A stretch of DNA of 64,000 bases from Hypomyces perniciosus (Eukaryota; Ascomycota; Sordariomycetes; Hypocreales; Hypocreaceae): assembly GCA_008477525.1 (NCBI GenBank), contig SPDT01000003.1:3038001-3102000 (forward strand). Direction: 5' to 3'. The position numbers and the translations under genes are program-made. The notes under the pieces were generated by a model. The model searched no databases. It was not told where the DNA came from and worked only from the letters and a program-made list of their open reading frames with translations. Of this stretch, positions 52,077-62,458 are shown in pieces. Each line of letters starts with the position of its first letter. The first letter of the stretch is position 1.

Positions 52077-55000
52077 ATGCACAAGATGACTCCGGTCATC
52101 ATCACTATCGAAGATATTGACACAGTTGACCTATTGCTGACCACTTGCGGGACAATCCAAGAGATCGCTAATGAATTGAGGAAAAGTGAGAAAGATGCCG
52201 AGATCAGGGCATTCTACGCCAACCTCAAGGCCTATTGCATCATAATCCGTGATTATTTGAAGCGCATAAACAAAACTGTTTTTGAAATGAGTAACAAACT
52301 CATTTCCAGGATTTTGGACCAACTAAGTTCCGCAGTCACAGCTGACATCGCACCACCTGGGAAGTCCGCTTGCAGTTTCTCAGCTAGCACGAGATTATCA
52401 GTACTTAATCAACGCTGGGATGAGATTCAAAGGCAAACTGACGGCAGTGCGAGGCTCCAACACGTCCGATCGTGCACAAATTTTGGAACGGCCCCAGAGG
52501 AACGCAATGATTTCATACAATCGCTAGCCGCGTATGAAGAAGAGCTTAGAATGCTATACCCAGAAGATCCATCCCAGTGGACGGCGGATAGTGTCATCCA
52601 TCAGAAGATAATCAGAGAGCCATCATACGCAGTGTGGAACGCAGCACAGACCATGTTCAAGGCTCTAGTAGCCTGCAAGAATTGTCAGTGTACGCCTACG
52701 CACGAATTTGGTGCTCGGCTCTGTTTGGGTACCTATCGAAAACCCAATCTGGGAGACAACGTGGAGACGGATGATGAACTTGATTTCGACATGTTTCTCT
52801 CCATGCAGCAGGATTGGCATGAGGTTCATGTCCACATGGCAAAGGAGACAGTTGTCCAGTTTTTCAATCAATGCTGAGACAGAACAGCTCCAAGCCAAGA
52901 AAAGGGAACCAAGATTTAGGCCAATGAAGGTGAAAAGACTATGCGAGCCGATCACGAAGATCAAATCCATGGCAGCACATCGCCTCGAGTTCAAAGTCAT
53001 GCGGGGTCAACTATTCAAACTGCGATCCGAGAGGATCATACCCCTTGTTGACCAGAAGAGCCCTATCTCCCTGAAGCAGTTCCTCAAGAGTGGACCACGC
53101 TCCTTCACCGAGAAGACAAAGCGTATTCTTGCTGTGATTCTCAGCTACTCGGTGCTTCATCTACACGACACGCCGTGGCTACAACCGACGTGGGGCTCGT
53201 CCAACGTCTTTTTCTTTCGCACACTCACTTCGGCCATTCCTCTTCGGCCATTCATTCAAGCTCAGATTTCAGACCTAGATCACCAACACGTCTCCAAACC
53301 AAGCAGAGGCCTTAAACACATTCCAACCCATGGTGAAGTCGATGACATCGACTCAGACGATGTTGAATGGGGCGATGATGATCCAGACGATTCGATTCCA
53401 CACCACTGTCCTGCCCTCGTTACATTAGCTGTGATGCTTATGGAAGTATACTTTGTTACCCCTTTCAACGATCTGGCCAAGAAATACGGCGTGGACTTGG
53501 GACAAGACATGGAATCGGCAGCGCGTGACGCAAATTTCGTCTTTCAGGAATGCAGAGGCGAAATTCCCGAGAACTCCCAATTTCACTACGCCATAGAAAT
53601 GTGCCTGGATCCGACAACTTGGGAGGATGAATATGGGAACAAGCTAGATAACAAGTCTTTGAGAACCAGAATCTACCAAGAGGTTGTCAGACCGTTAGAG
53701 ACCGAACTGAGTCAAGCCTATAGTTCCATCTCTATTGATGAACTAGACCAGTTCGCACAGCGTTTGGACTTGGCGAGTTGGGACCAGACCATACAGACAT
53801 GGAATCCGCAGACTCAAGCCGAGGGGTCGGGTGAGAATGCATATGACTACAGGCAAGCATACAGCAATCCACCAACTAGATCTGCATCACCATTTTGTCC
53901 TCAAAATCTCCCTGCGCTTCCGACACACTGTCAGCCTTCAGCAGCACTCTGCTGGGGTGATCATCTTGTTGCTGCCCCTTGCGTTGAGCCTACATTTAAC
54001 ACGACTCACCCAAGGTCTAATGACATCGACTACAAGGCCTCAAGATTCTTTGACGACGAGACTATCTCTGAAGCCCATACACTCAAAGCGTAAGTCATGA
54101 GTCTTTTCAACCATGCCCTTCATTATCTGTCGTAGGGCACGTTAGGGCGTGAACATGGAGGGATTATTGGCGAATGAATCCACTAACATTCCTTATCTTG
54201 CAGGCGTTTAAGCTACTCAAACTGGAAGTCCAAATACCTAGAAGTCTATACGAAGTTTATTTCGGAGTATCTAGACCAGTCCCGCTCATCCCCAGTCAAG
54301 ATTGCGATTCTCGATACGGGTATTGATGTGACACACTCAGATGTTGAAGTACGTCTTGAAAACATCAAAGATAAATACAACTGGGTCAACAAAAATCTCA
54401 GCACTGCGATCCATGACCGCAACGGCCATGGTACATTCACAGCGGGTCTGATTCTCGACTACGCGCCCGATGCCGAGCTATATATCGCCAAGATTGCTGA
54501 TAGCAAGCCATCAAGTCCTAGTATCATCGCCAAGGCAAGTAATGGCCAGGTTTCTGGCCAGTCTCTGTGGTCGTGACGGTTTGTACCCATTCTAACAATA
54601 CCACATCCAGGCCATTAACCATGCAGTTTCGACCTGGAAAGTCGATATCATCTCCATGTCCTTTGGCTTCCCGACGTGTGACATCGAGGGCTACGGCGAG
54701 CTCGAGAACTCCCTCACGAACGCCCACGCAAACAACGTGTTGCTCTTTGCCGCTGCCTCAAACAGCGGCGGCAAGCTCGGGCGCGCATTCCCAGCCCGCG
54801 AGCCAACCGTCATCGCCATTCATGCGACCGACACGAACGGTAACCGATCGGAGTTCAGCCCCACTGCAGTAGGTGACGATATCAATCTGGCAACAGTCGG
54901 CGAGGCCGTTGAGTCGGCATGGCCGGTCCATCTTTGCGACGAAGACGCGAATCTTTGTATCAAATACAAGTCCGGCACGTCGTATGCGACACCCATCGCA

Positions 55001-55240
55001 GCTGGGATTGCAGGCTTTCTCCTACTGTATGCAAGGCTGCACTTGCCGGAGAAGGCGAGTGCACTGAAGAGCCAGAAGAGGATGAAGATGCTATTAAAGC
55101 GGGTGGCCGAGAAAGGTGGAGGGCAGAAGCTGAGGGACGATTATCATTTTGTTGATCTAAGCCTGTATACGGACAGCCTGTTTGGTAAGGACAAGAAATT
55201 TATTAATCTAACAATCCAGGATATTTTGAGGAATTGTTAA
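52077..55240 (+). CDS. DUF7580-like protein with C-terminal subtilisin (S8) protease domain; one frameshift
   Basis: Exons 52,077-54,089, 54,204-54,534 and 54,611-55,240. The N-terminal ~600 residues match the helical DUF7580-type region of fungal proteins (W-H-E-V-H-V, then M-R-G-Q-L-F-K-L-R-S-E, and H-C-P-A-L-V-T-L-A-V-M-L-M-E). The last exons encode a subtilisin domain with a complete triad: Asp in A-I-L-D-T-G-I-D, His in N-G-H-G-T-F-T-A-G, Ser in S-G-T-S-Y-A-T-P, plus the oxyanion Asn in A-A-S-N-S-G-G. Exon lengths total 2,974 nt, one over a multiple of three. The break is at a run of five T near 52,860 (four would keep frame), so this is either a real frameshift or a sequencing error. 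Start is uncertain (52,077, 52,086 or 51,939). This domain pairing occurs in fungal NLR-like or immunity genes; the role is inferred. Confidence 0.78.
54535..54610 (+). other. GC-AG intron in the S8 gene
   Basis: The boundary reads AAG|GCAAGT ... ATCCAG|GCC (76 nt). It joins I-I-A-K to A-I-N-H-A-V in frame, as the subtilisin fold requires. The nearby GTAATG alternative gives a stop. GC donors with the consensus AG|GCAAGT are a known minor class. Confidence 0.75.
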
Positions 55241-55371
55241 GAATATTGTAAGTGAGGAGGGTGCAATATAGTCCTATATAAACGATGTAGCATTCATCAG
55301 ATAAGTGCGTGCCTGTTTATATATTATGCCGAACAGCCATAACGGATAATTGAGAGAAAAGACTTGTGAAG

Positions 55372-56388
55372 TTACTTCATATCGCCCTCTGGATCACTCT
55401 CCACATGCGGCACAGCGCAAGCAACCACCTCATCACCGTCCATCAATTCCTCTTTCATAAATCCCTCCTCTTCAGCGTCTGCCTCATCCTCTACCACGAT
55501 CCTCAGCTCGGGCCCATCTCTTCCCTTGACCGCACCATCCAGTATCGCCCCCAACTTGTACTCCTCCTCTTTTCTCACCATTCCGGTCTTTCTCTCCACC
55601 AAGACCTTTCGCACTCGAAACGCAAAGACAAAGTCACTCCCCCCTTCCCATGCCATATGCTCTCTGTTCTCTTTCTTCCCCCCAATCTCAGGCTGGCCAC
55701 CGAGTGGCACGCCGCCCCAAATCCTCCCGTCGACTTCGGCTTTAACGTTGGCGCCGACTGCCCGCTCCCGGAGAGATTTAGCCCTCGCACCGCTGACGGT
55801 CTTCAGCCCGGTGATGATGTAGATTGGTTTGCGGTAGCGGGACTTGTCAAGGTAGCGCCGCACTGGTTCCGCAGCGATGGCGGCCTCGATATAGCTGGGT
55901 TTAGGGAGGAATTGAGTGGTGTTGAGGCGGTCGAAGGTGAAGAAGGAGGTGTCGCTACAAGGGGAGAGGAGGGTAGGAGTTAGTCTCGGATGATCTTGAT
56001 AATATGGTGGGAAGAGATCGAAAATAGACAGACTCAAAATGTACAATAAACCCGTGATGGATGGAGAAATGCCTCCAGTAGCAAAAGAGTTGAAAATTTC
56101 GTACCTTCCATCCCATCCCACACCCACATCAATACTTGTACCTGAGGCGGCACTCAAAAACCTCGTGAATATCCCAAATCGTCCAGCACGAAGACTATCT
56201 GTCGAGAACGAAATCTGCCGCTTCTCTGTCGAGAAGACGTCTGCTTCGGCGGGCATCGGCGCTCTGTAAAGCGGTCGCTCAGGCGTCTTGACTGATGTAA
56301 TGACGCTGCCCAGCTGGATGGGGCCCAACGGTGGAGGTGGAAAGTCCCATGTCGGCACAAGGAAGAAATATGGTGTACGGTTGGCCAT
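55372..56388 (-). CDS. Conserved-looking protein of unknown function, 288 aa, one intron
   Basis: Exon 1 is 56,388-56,105 and exon 2 is 55,954-55,372; removing the 150-nt intron (AAG|GTACGA ... TTGTAG) gives 289 codons. Reading through without splicing also stays open, but the splice joins G-V-G-W-D-G to S-D-T-S-F-F-T-F-D, and the skipped part is unlike the rest. The N-terminus is P-Y-F-F-L-V-P-T-W-D-F-P-P-P-P-L-G-P-I-Q-L-G. A Gly-rich segment with G-I-F-T-R-F-L follows, and a central P-I-Y-I-I-T-G-L-K-T-V-S-G-A-R. The C-terminus is charged and acidic. There is no signal peptide or clear transmembrane helix. I do not recognise a family with a known function. It lies tail-to-tail with the S8 gene, 131 bp away. 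Confidence 0.72.
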   Translation of the reverse strand: MANRTPYFFLVPTWDFPPPPLGPIQLGSVITSVKTPERPLYRAPMPAEADVFSTEKRQISFSTDSLRAGRFGIFTRFLSAASGTSIDVGVGWDGRYEIFNSFATGGISPSITGLLYILSLSIFDLFPPYYQDHPRLTPTLLSPCSDTSFFTFDRLNTTQFLPKPSYIEAAIAAEPVRRYLDKSRYRKPIYIITGLKTVSGARAKSLRERAVGANVKAEVDGRIWGGVPLGGQPEIGGKKENREHMAWEGGSDFVFAFRVRKVLVERKTGMVRKEEEYKLGAILDGAVKGRDGPELRIVVEDEADAEEEGFMKEELMDGDEVVACAVPHVESDPEGDMK

Positions 56389-57814
56389 CGAAAAGAAAAG
56401 TCCTGGTCAAGGATCGTCTATCCTAAATGATGAACTTTAGAACTATCATTGCTGCGGCACTAGAACAGGCGAAAGAGGAGTGATGCGAGATGGACACTCT
56501 ACTACCAGCACGTGATATCATATGTGTTTTTCCCCAGTTTGAGGTCGACGATTCTGTTGGATGGTGGTGAGCCACGTGTATCATGCATTTCTTGAGCAGA
56601 GCGGGGTCAGAATAAGTTTGATATTTTAAGACCTTTTATCTGATTTTGTATTCATACAAAACCATCAGGGAATCATCCAGCAAGCCAAGCTGTTGCTAGA
56701 AAAAGCATAATCAGAGAGGCGCAATGAATGATTACCGCAGACACGCACAGTACAGAGAAGCGGATAAATTTAACCTGAAGCGGTATGGGTCCCATGACGG
56801 CCCGCGTCTTTCCTCCGGCTATTAGTACTAGTACTACATATTAGCAGCACTACCCTTTTGGGTATCTCACGCTATCGGATCCGTCGCTAAGTAGATTTGG
56901 GATTACTCCGTAGTACGGAGTTGATTTCTGTAGTATCAAGTTTCACCAGGTATATATGCCTTAGACGAGACCGATAAATAAATTACTGGCTATCCAGTCT
57001 TAGTGAAGGACTCGATTTCGTCATATAACACGGTGGTTCTGAGTACTACAATCCGAATTCTACGCTACTCTATAACGGAATAAAATTAGCGATTACCCCC
57101 TTGTCTTGGACAGTCCACGTAGTAGACGTAAAAAGCCACCATCATAGAAAAGAACAATAGGATGTCAAATTTGATGGTGCCATTGGATAGACGGATATTC
57201 TAAATATCTAATTGTTCGAATAAGACAGCAACACTTGATAAAGGGATTTAAGCGATACTGTGCATACATCGAGGTCCAACTTATATAAAACGTCGAGCAG
57301 TTCGCGGAGTGAGGTCGCGCCTACGCCTAAATGCGATTAATTGGTTACTAAAAATGCAAAACTGGGCATACGTAATATTGCGGGTGCCGATATGCAATAC
57401 ACTGGCTTGGGAAACATCAAGGACAGCCCTACCTGAGCTGAGACGCGCAGGTAATAGTGGATACTCTCCTACCATCACAATATGATTCGTATAAGAAAGT
57501 CTCAGGTCGAGTTTAGACTTAGTAATGTCATCCAGATCCTCCCAGTTCCCCGTCCGAAGATAAAAGAGGGATGAGGGGGAAAAGGGAAAAAAAGGATCAG
57601 TCGCTGGTCAGGCGATGGTGATGCTCCACCACAGCCTGGAGCATGGGTATAACAGATCTGCTCCATCTCACTACGGGCCATAGTCGCGTATCTGACTCTT
57701 AACCCCCCCTCCTACTGCCACACGAATACACATTGTTACCATTGTCTTGACCAAAGTGATAGCATTGCTCGGGTTTGACTCTTGTGATGGAGACACTCCG
57801 AGACGAATAGCCTT
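56389..57814. other. Intergenic region
   Basis: No gene seen in about 1.4 kb. A short palindrome actccgtagtacggagt lies near 56,905, a word that recurs in this window. A 65-codon minus-strand frame at 57,281-57,478 has no support. Confidence 0.5.
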
Positions 57815-57816
57815 AT

Positions 57817-59097
57817 GTGGGCCGCCAGCCCGTGAAACCATTGAAAGTCATCATAATCGGAGCAGGGATTGGTGGACTCTCTGCTGGTTTAGCATTGTCT
57901 CAAACTGGCCACTCTGTCACAATTCTTGAGAGCGTTCCCGAAATCACCGAGGTCGGCGCGGGCATACAAGTGGCACCCAATGCATCCCGTATACTTCATA
58001 GGCTTGGAGTTTTGAGAGAAGTCATGGAGTATGCGACAGTACTTACAAGGCTTAGTATAAGGCATGTATAAATTTTTAGTATGAAGCATCATACCCTGTT
58101 TGGATCTCTCTGTAACGAAGTGATCAGCTAATACGACAGTGAAGACGGTATATTAGCGACGATGAGCTCAGCACATCACCTTTGATGCCATATAATGGGC
58201 TGAAATATGGTGCGCCTATGAGCGCCATCCATAGAGGAGGCCTGTAAAGAATCCTCCTTGATGCTGCCAAAAAGAGCGGATGTCTAATATTGACAAGCCA
58301 TACAGTCATTGCGGCCGACTCGGAATTCTCACCTCGGGTTCAAGTCCAAAATCAAAGGTCAGCCGACCGAGACTGGAGACGCGGCTTACCGGCTGCTGGT
58401 TCCCCAGGAGAAGATTTAACATAACCCTGTGCTGCTAGGAATGTTGGAGCAGAATGTCGGAATGCGCTACATGGGCCCTGGCGGTCATATAATGGCTTAT
58501 CCGGTGAAGAGAAACACGGCGTACAACTTGGTTCTCCGACATCCCGCAAACCCGACCAACATGACAGGCACCGAGGACTCCTGGACAAACAAAAGCGACC
58601 GAAAAGAAATGCTTGACTTTTACAGAGTTGGTTACCAGCCATCCGTAAGTGGCTCGAACATGTAGACCAAGAAATCTTGGAGTGGAGATTATTCGTGTAT
58701 CCAAGGCAGCGTTGCCCTGCTTGGCGATGCTTGTCACCCTATGCTCCCCTATGTAACCCAAGGCGCCGCCAATGCGATAGAAGACGTGGCTGTGCTTGCC
58801 ACAGCTTTTACCTGTACCTCGAACGTGCAACTCGCCTTACGTGCATATGAAATGATGCGCAAAGACAGGGCTGAACAAATAGCTGCGAGTGCTTCTACGA
58901 CGGCGACAACACTACATCTACCCGACGGTTCCGAACAGAGAAAAAAGGATGAAGCAATCATGAAGGCCAATGAGGGAACGGAAAATCCAGACAAATGGTG
59001 CGATATGAAATGGCAGGACTTTATGTGGGGTGTTGACGTTATGAAGGACACGATAGATAACTGGGACAAGCTCGTGGAGAAGACGACATGCATGTAA
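57817..59097 (+). pseudogene. FAD-dependent monooxygenase (salicylate hydroxylase-like), decayed
   Basis: The 5' part keeps the FAD-binding Rossmann motif I-I-I-G-A-G-I-G-G-L-S-A-G-L-A-L and E-V-G-A-G-I-Q-V-A-P-N-A-S. Further on, in changing frames, come I-L-L-D-A-A-K-K-S-G, T-G-D-A-A-Y-R-L-L-V-P, M-G-P-G-G-H-I-M-A-Y-P-V, then G-D-A-C-H-P-M-L-P-Y with A-A-N-A-I-E-D, the second FAD motif. That is the right order for the salicylate hydroxylase group. Lesions: no in-frame ATG at the start (upstream TAG, then a GTG), frame changes between about 58,070 and 58,350, TAA at 58,417-58,419 and further frame loss near 58,660-58,700. The last ~120 codons (58,741-59,097) are intact. The product would have hydroxylated an aromatic substrate. 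Confidence 0.82.
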
Positions 59098-59374
59098 GAT
59101 GGCAATCGAACTGATAGTAGCGGTTCTATTGCCGTAATACGCCCGAAGGCAATAAAGGAGAGTTAACCTTAGCAGCCTATAGTTGAAAGCAACCTTTTCA
59201 TCATTCCTTCGAAATGAGCCAAACTGTCTGGGGCGTCTATGTCTTACCGCCTATCACAACATCTATATTATATAATTTAGGAACTGTAGTTGTCAATTTC
59301 GGTGCACCCGTTGCTCCATAATCATAGCGTATAGTAAAAAAAAAACTCAAGGTCTACCAAAAAGACAAGTTGCA
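59098..59374. other. Short intergenic spacer
   Basis: Separates the monooxygenase relic from the tRNA gene. A poly-A tract lies near 59,337-59,345. On the minus strand this is the 3' trailer of the tRNA gene, where its T run could serve as the RNA polymerase III terminator. Confidence 0.45.
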
Positions 59375-59456
59375 TGCGTAATCTGGGAATCGAACCCAGG
59401 GCTCCCCGACGTTGCTCGGATGGCAACGGAGAATTTTACCACTAAACCAATTACGC
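59375..59456 (-). tRNA. tRNA-Gly (GCC), with 11-nt intron
   Basis: On the minus strand GCGTAAT pairs with ATTACGC as acceptor stem, followed by discriminator A. The D-arm contains AGTGGT, and the T-arm is TGGG-TTCGATT-CCCA. The anticodon stem CTCCG/CGGGG encloses TTGCCA, giving anticodon GCC. An 11-nt intron (TCCGAGCAACG) follows base 37; its GCAAC can pair with GTTGC of the anticodon region, as in canonical pre-tRNA introns. Mature length is 71 nt, normal for tRNA-Gly. Confidence 0.93.
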
Positions 59457-60565
59457 TTTACATGTTTAGGACTTTGAGTCTTTGCATTGTCAAGGGTTTG
59501 CGGAGAAACATTGCAATGCTGGAGGTTCAATGTTTATTGGGTCTCTCTCCATCACGGGGCAACACTGCCAAATCCTGAAATTCCATATTCGCAACAAATC
59601 AAGACAAGATCATTATATATGCATTTAAATATTCAAGCATTATGCAGCTAATTATTTAATCTTCGCGAGTGCTTGTTTTTTTGGTTAGACTTGGTGCGTT
59701 GCCACTGTCGTTGAAGGATAAAGGAAAAGACATATCATCAACTTCACACCATAGAAGAAGTGACGAAAAGAGCAACACATAGTTATATGGGGGATTGAAA
59801 CGGAATTCTAAACATGAGCACATATTATGTTTCATATCAGCCAACGATTGACACCGGATTTTCCCTCGTTCACAATTCTGTACCCTATCACATCTTCATA
59901 CGGGACCATGTTAACCTGCAATCCTCTAGATAATCATGTCCAAACACATATGTATCTGCACCAGAAAGCAGATAAACACCAGCAGCTTTCAAATCAACCT
60001 TATAGACAATCCAATTGATAGCGGGCTTCTCGTCGAAGGCTCCCCAGAATTTGGCCTGCACCTTTATAAAGTTTTCTGTCGGGAGCATGGAAGAGAGAAT
60101 TATTATTTACTTAGACACTGATCTCTTTCACTCTCAGAACGTTTAAACCTGTTAGCACCGCAATACTTGCAATTAGCTGTCCCAAATCTTTGGACCCCAA
60201 AAATTGATTATATCAATAGTACTGCTTTTTGCAGTGACTGCGTTGGCCCTCTGACGATACACCATTCAAGGCGTCACAACCATCATATATTTGACAACGC
60301 TCGTACTAGTAGTATCGACTCTAGCAATCTAGCTCGACGCCATTAGTTAGTTTCCGAACGGCCCCGCGCCGGCTCTTGATGCTTTATTCCGGTTAGTGTG
60401 TGATACAGAGAAAATGCCGAGATCAGGACTCGAGCTTATACGGTAATGCTTTTACTTTAGAAAGGGTTATGAACGGTGTTATTCATATTATTTAGAGAGT
60501 CTATGCTACCAATGTTTCCGTTTCTTCCCCCTACATGGTGAGAACAACACGATACATCGTTGCTC
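59457..60565. other. Intergenic region between tRNA-Gly and the cyclase relic
   Basis: No gene seen in about 1.1 kb. Several 60-codon open frames overlap on both strands at 59,656-60,121 without motifs. Composition is moderately AT-rich but not RIP-like. Confidence 0.45.
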
Positions 60566-61993
60566 TCATTGAATCGCCATCGCATTCGCCAGACTCGCAA
60601 TCCCACCTGTATCATGTTATAGATGTGTGAATAAATCCAACCACGGAGTTGCATACCTGGAACATTAGTCGGCGTGCTCACGAAAAAGAAGGACCAACGC
60701 TGCTTCTTTTCGCACTGTTTGGCCAAAGCCTTTGTTACGTCAAAATGAGCTTGTCGACATTCAGTGACGACTTAAATGCAACTCACCTCCAGGTCGAACA
60801 TCTCACCAATTGGCATGCCCCAACAACTGAGAACGAATTCGTGCTAAAAGCCAGTCAACTAGCCTGAATTGCCCAGGCTTCAACTCTACTTTCCAGGATC
60901 CAAGGAGTTTTCGGTGGTGAGCATTCCCAAGCAGGTGCATCGCCAGCTACAGCGCTGAAATACCTAGATAGCCCGTCAGTCCCTCTGGTAGAAAGTTTAT
61001 GGACGGTGGAAACGGACGAATCGTGAAGCCAGGTTTTGATCTCCTCCGTTTGAGCCACACCAACCAAGTTTGGAAGGGGCACGGCAGCTTCCTCAAGTCT
61101 CTTGGGGTTAGTCTTCTGGTATTCGTAATACGCACTTGTGTATCCACTGCGGATCAAGAGAATATCGCCAAGTTCAAAGGTCAAATTTTGGCTCTTGGCA
61201 ACTTCAAGCAATTCCTCAAGGTGTATGGAGTGAGATGAAAAGGGATCGTACGCCTCTCCCTTCTTGATCTTCCAGCTGTAGTAGTCTAGCAGAACACCGC
61301 GACCGACAATTCCATGGTCCGAGAGGGCTTGAATACCACAACGTGTACCTGAGAGTCTTGGATCAGAAATAGAGCCTAAGTTAATCATGCGAGCATCCTA
61401 CCGGATTTCACTTCCTCAGGGGTGAGGTCATTATAAAATGTCTTCTGGGTGACGTGCCCGAAGTGACGGAAGCCATCTCACTGGCTGCCAGATTGAGTGT
61501 TCATGTCAACATAGTCATCAAAGGCCATAGGAAAATCTGGATTCTGCACGATAGTGTGCTTGCATGGATGACGGCCGAAAGATGGCTTTGCCGGTAGAGT
61601 TATTGGACAGCTTTTGTCAAAATATCAGGGTGAAAACTCCTTCTCAATTGGACATAACCTTTCTTACTTCAAAGAGACAACATCGCCCTCTTTCAATTCC
61701 TCCTCTTTAGCCGTTTGGATGCGTGTGGGCGTGAGAAGATTAATGCGGCCGAGCTTGGAAAATGTTAGAAACGTTGCCATGATCAATTAATACTAATGAT
61801 AATACGGAGTAGACTCACCTAATGGTCTTTACCCCAGATCCATGCTGTTTCGGGTGGGATGTTTTGCCCTTTATTTCGATCTTTGATCTTGTCAAGGGTT
61901 GGCAAGCCATTCGGGAATGTCTTCAATACACTATCCAGTACCGCTGATCTCGGCTTGGCTTCCGGTGCCGCGTACTCAGCAGAGGGCGCCATT
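60566..61993 (-). pseudogene. Cyclase-family protein (kynurenine formamidase-like), decayed
   Basis: The ATG at 61,993 opens M-A-P-S-A-E-Y-A-A-P-E and reaches A-W-I-W-G-K-D. Next comes L-G-R-I-N-L-L-T-P-T-R after the first intron, then F-D-D-Y-V-D-M-N-T-Q-S-G-S-Q and D-G-F-R-H-F-G-H, the metal-site region. The segment R-C-G-I-Q-A-L-S-D-H-G-I-V-G-R-G-V-L-L-D, W-L-H-D and F-S-A-V-A-G-D-A-P-A follow, and the last exons give Q-R-W-S-F-F-F-V-S-T-P-T-N-V-P. The gene order and splicing match fungal members of the cyclase superfamily. Nonsense codons: TAG at 61,819-61,821 (expected Gln) and TGA at 61,478-61,480 (expected Trp in S-G-S-Q-W-D-G), both of C-to-T/G-to-A type. Frame is also disturbed near 60,860-61,000. 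It lies 1.1 kb from the tRNA. Confidence 0.8.
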
Positions 61994-62458
61994 AGTTCAG
62001 AACAGTGAGATATTCGCGTTGCCTGTGCTCGATGTCTGACTACCTACTTCGTATGTAGATTTACGATACTATATACTATGTAGTTGTGCGAAGATGAGGC
62101 GGGTATATTACCAGGTCCTACCCTTGTTCACTGGTCAGATTCCTGAAGTTTCAGTTCGATATGGGCATTGTGGGGACAGCAGGGTATCACGACCAGGGGC
62201 CGAGGCAATGTTGTCAAGGCGGGCGATCCGCATTACCGAACATTGGAAATAGCCGAGGAAGTTGAACTTAGTTAGTATTAACATATTTATTTCCTGTCAT
62301 GAAGCTAGTAGTAGATGTTAGTACTACTCCATAACTAAACTCAATCTCACAGTAATCACTGAGTTGACTATCTCGGCATTGATCTAGGAGTGGAATGCGA
62401 CCGCTATCATTGAAATATAGGCTTCTCCACTATGAAGGGTTACGAAGTATGTACTTCG
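61994..62458. other. Upstream flank of the cyclase relic
   Basis: Non-coding stretch between the cyclase start and the 3' tail of the LINE at the window edge. No feature recognised. Confidence 0.45.
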
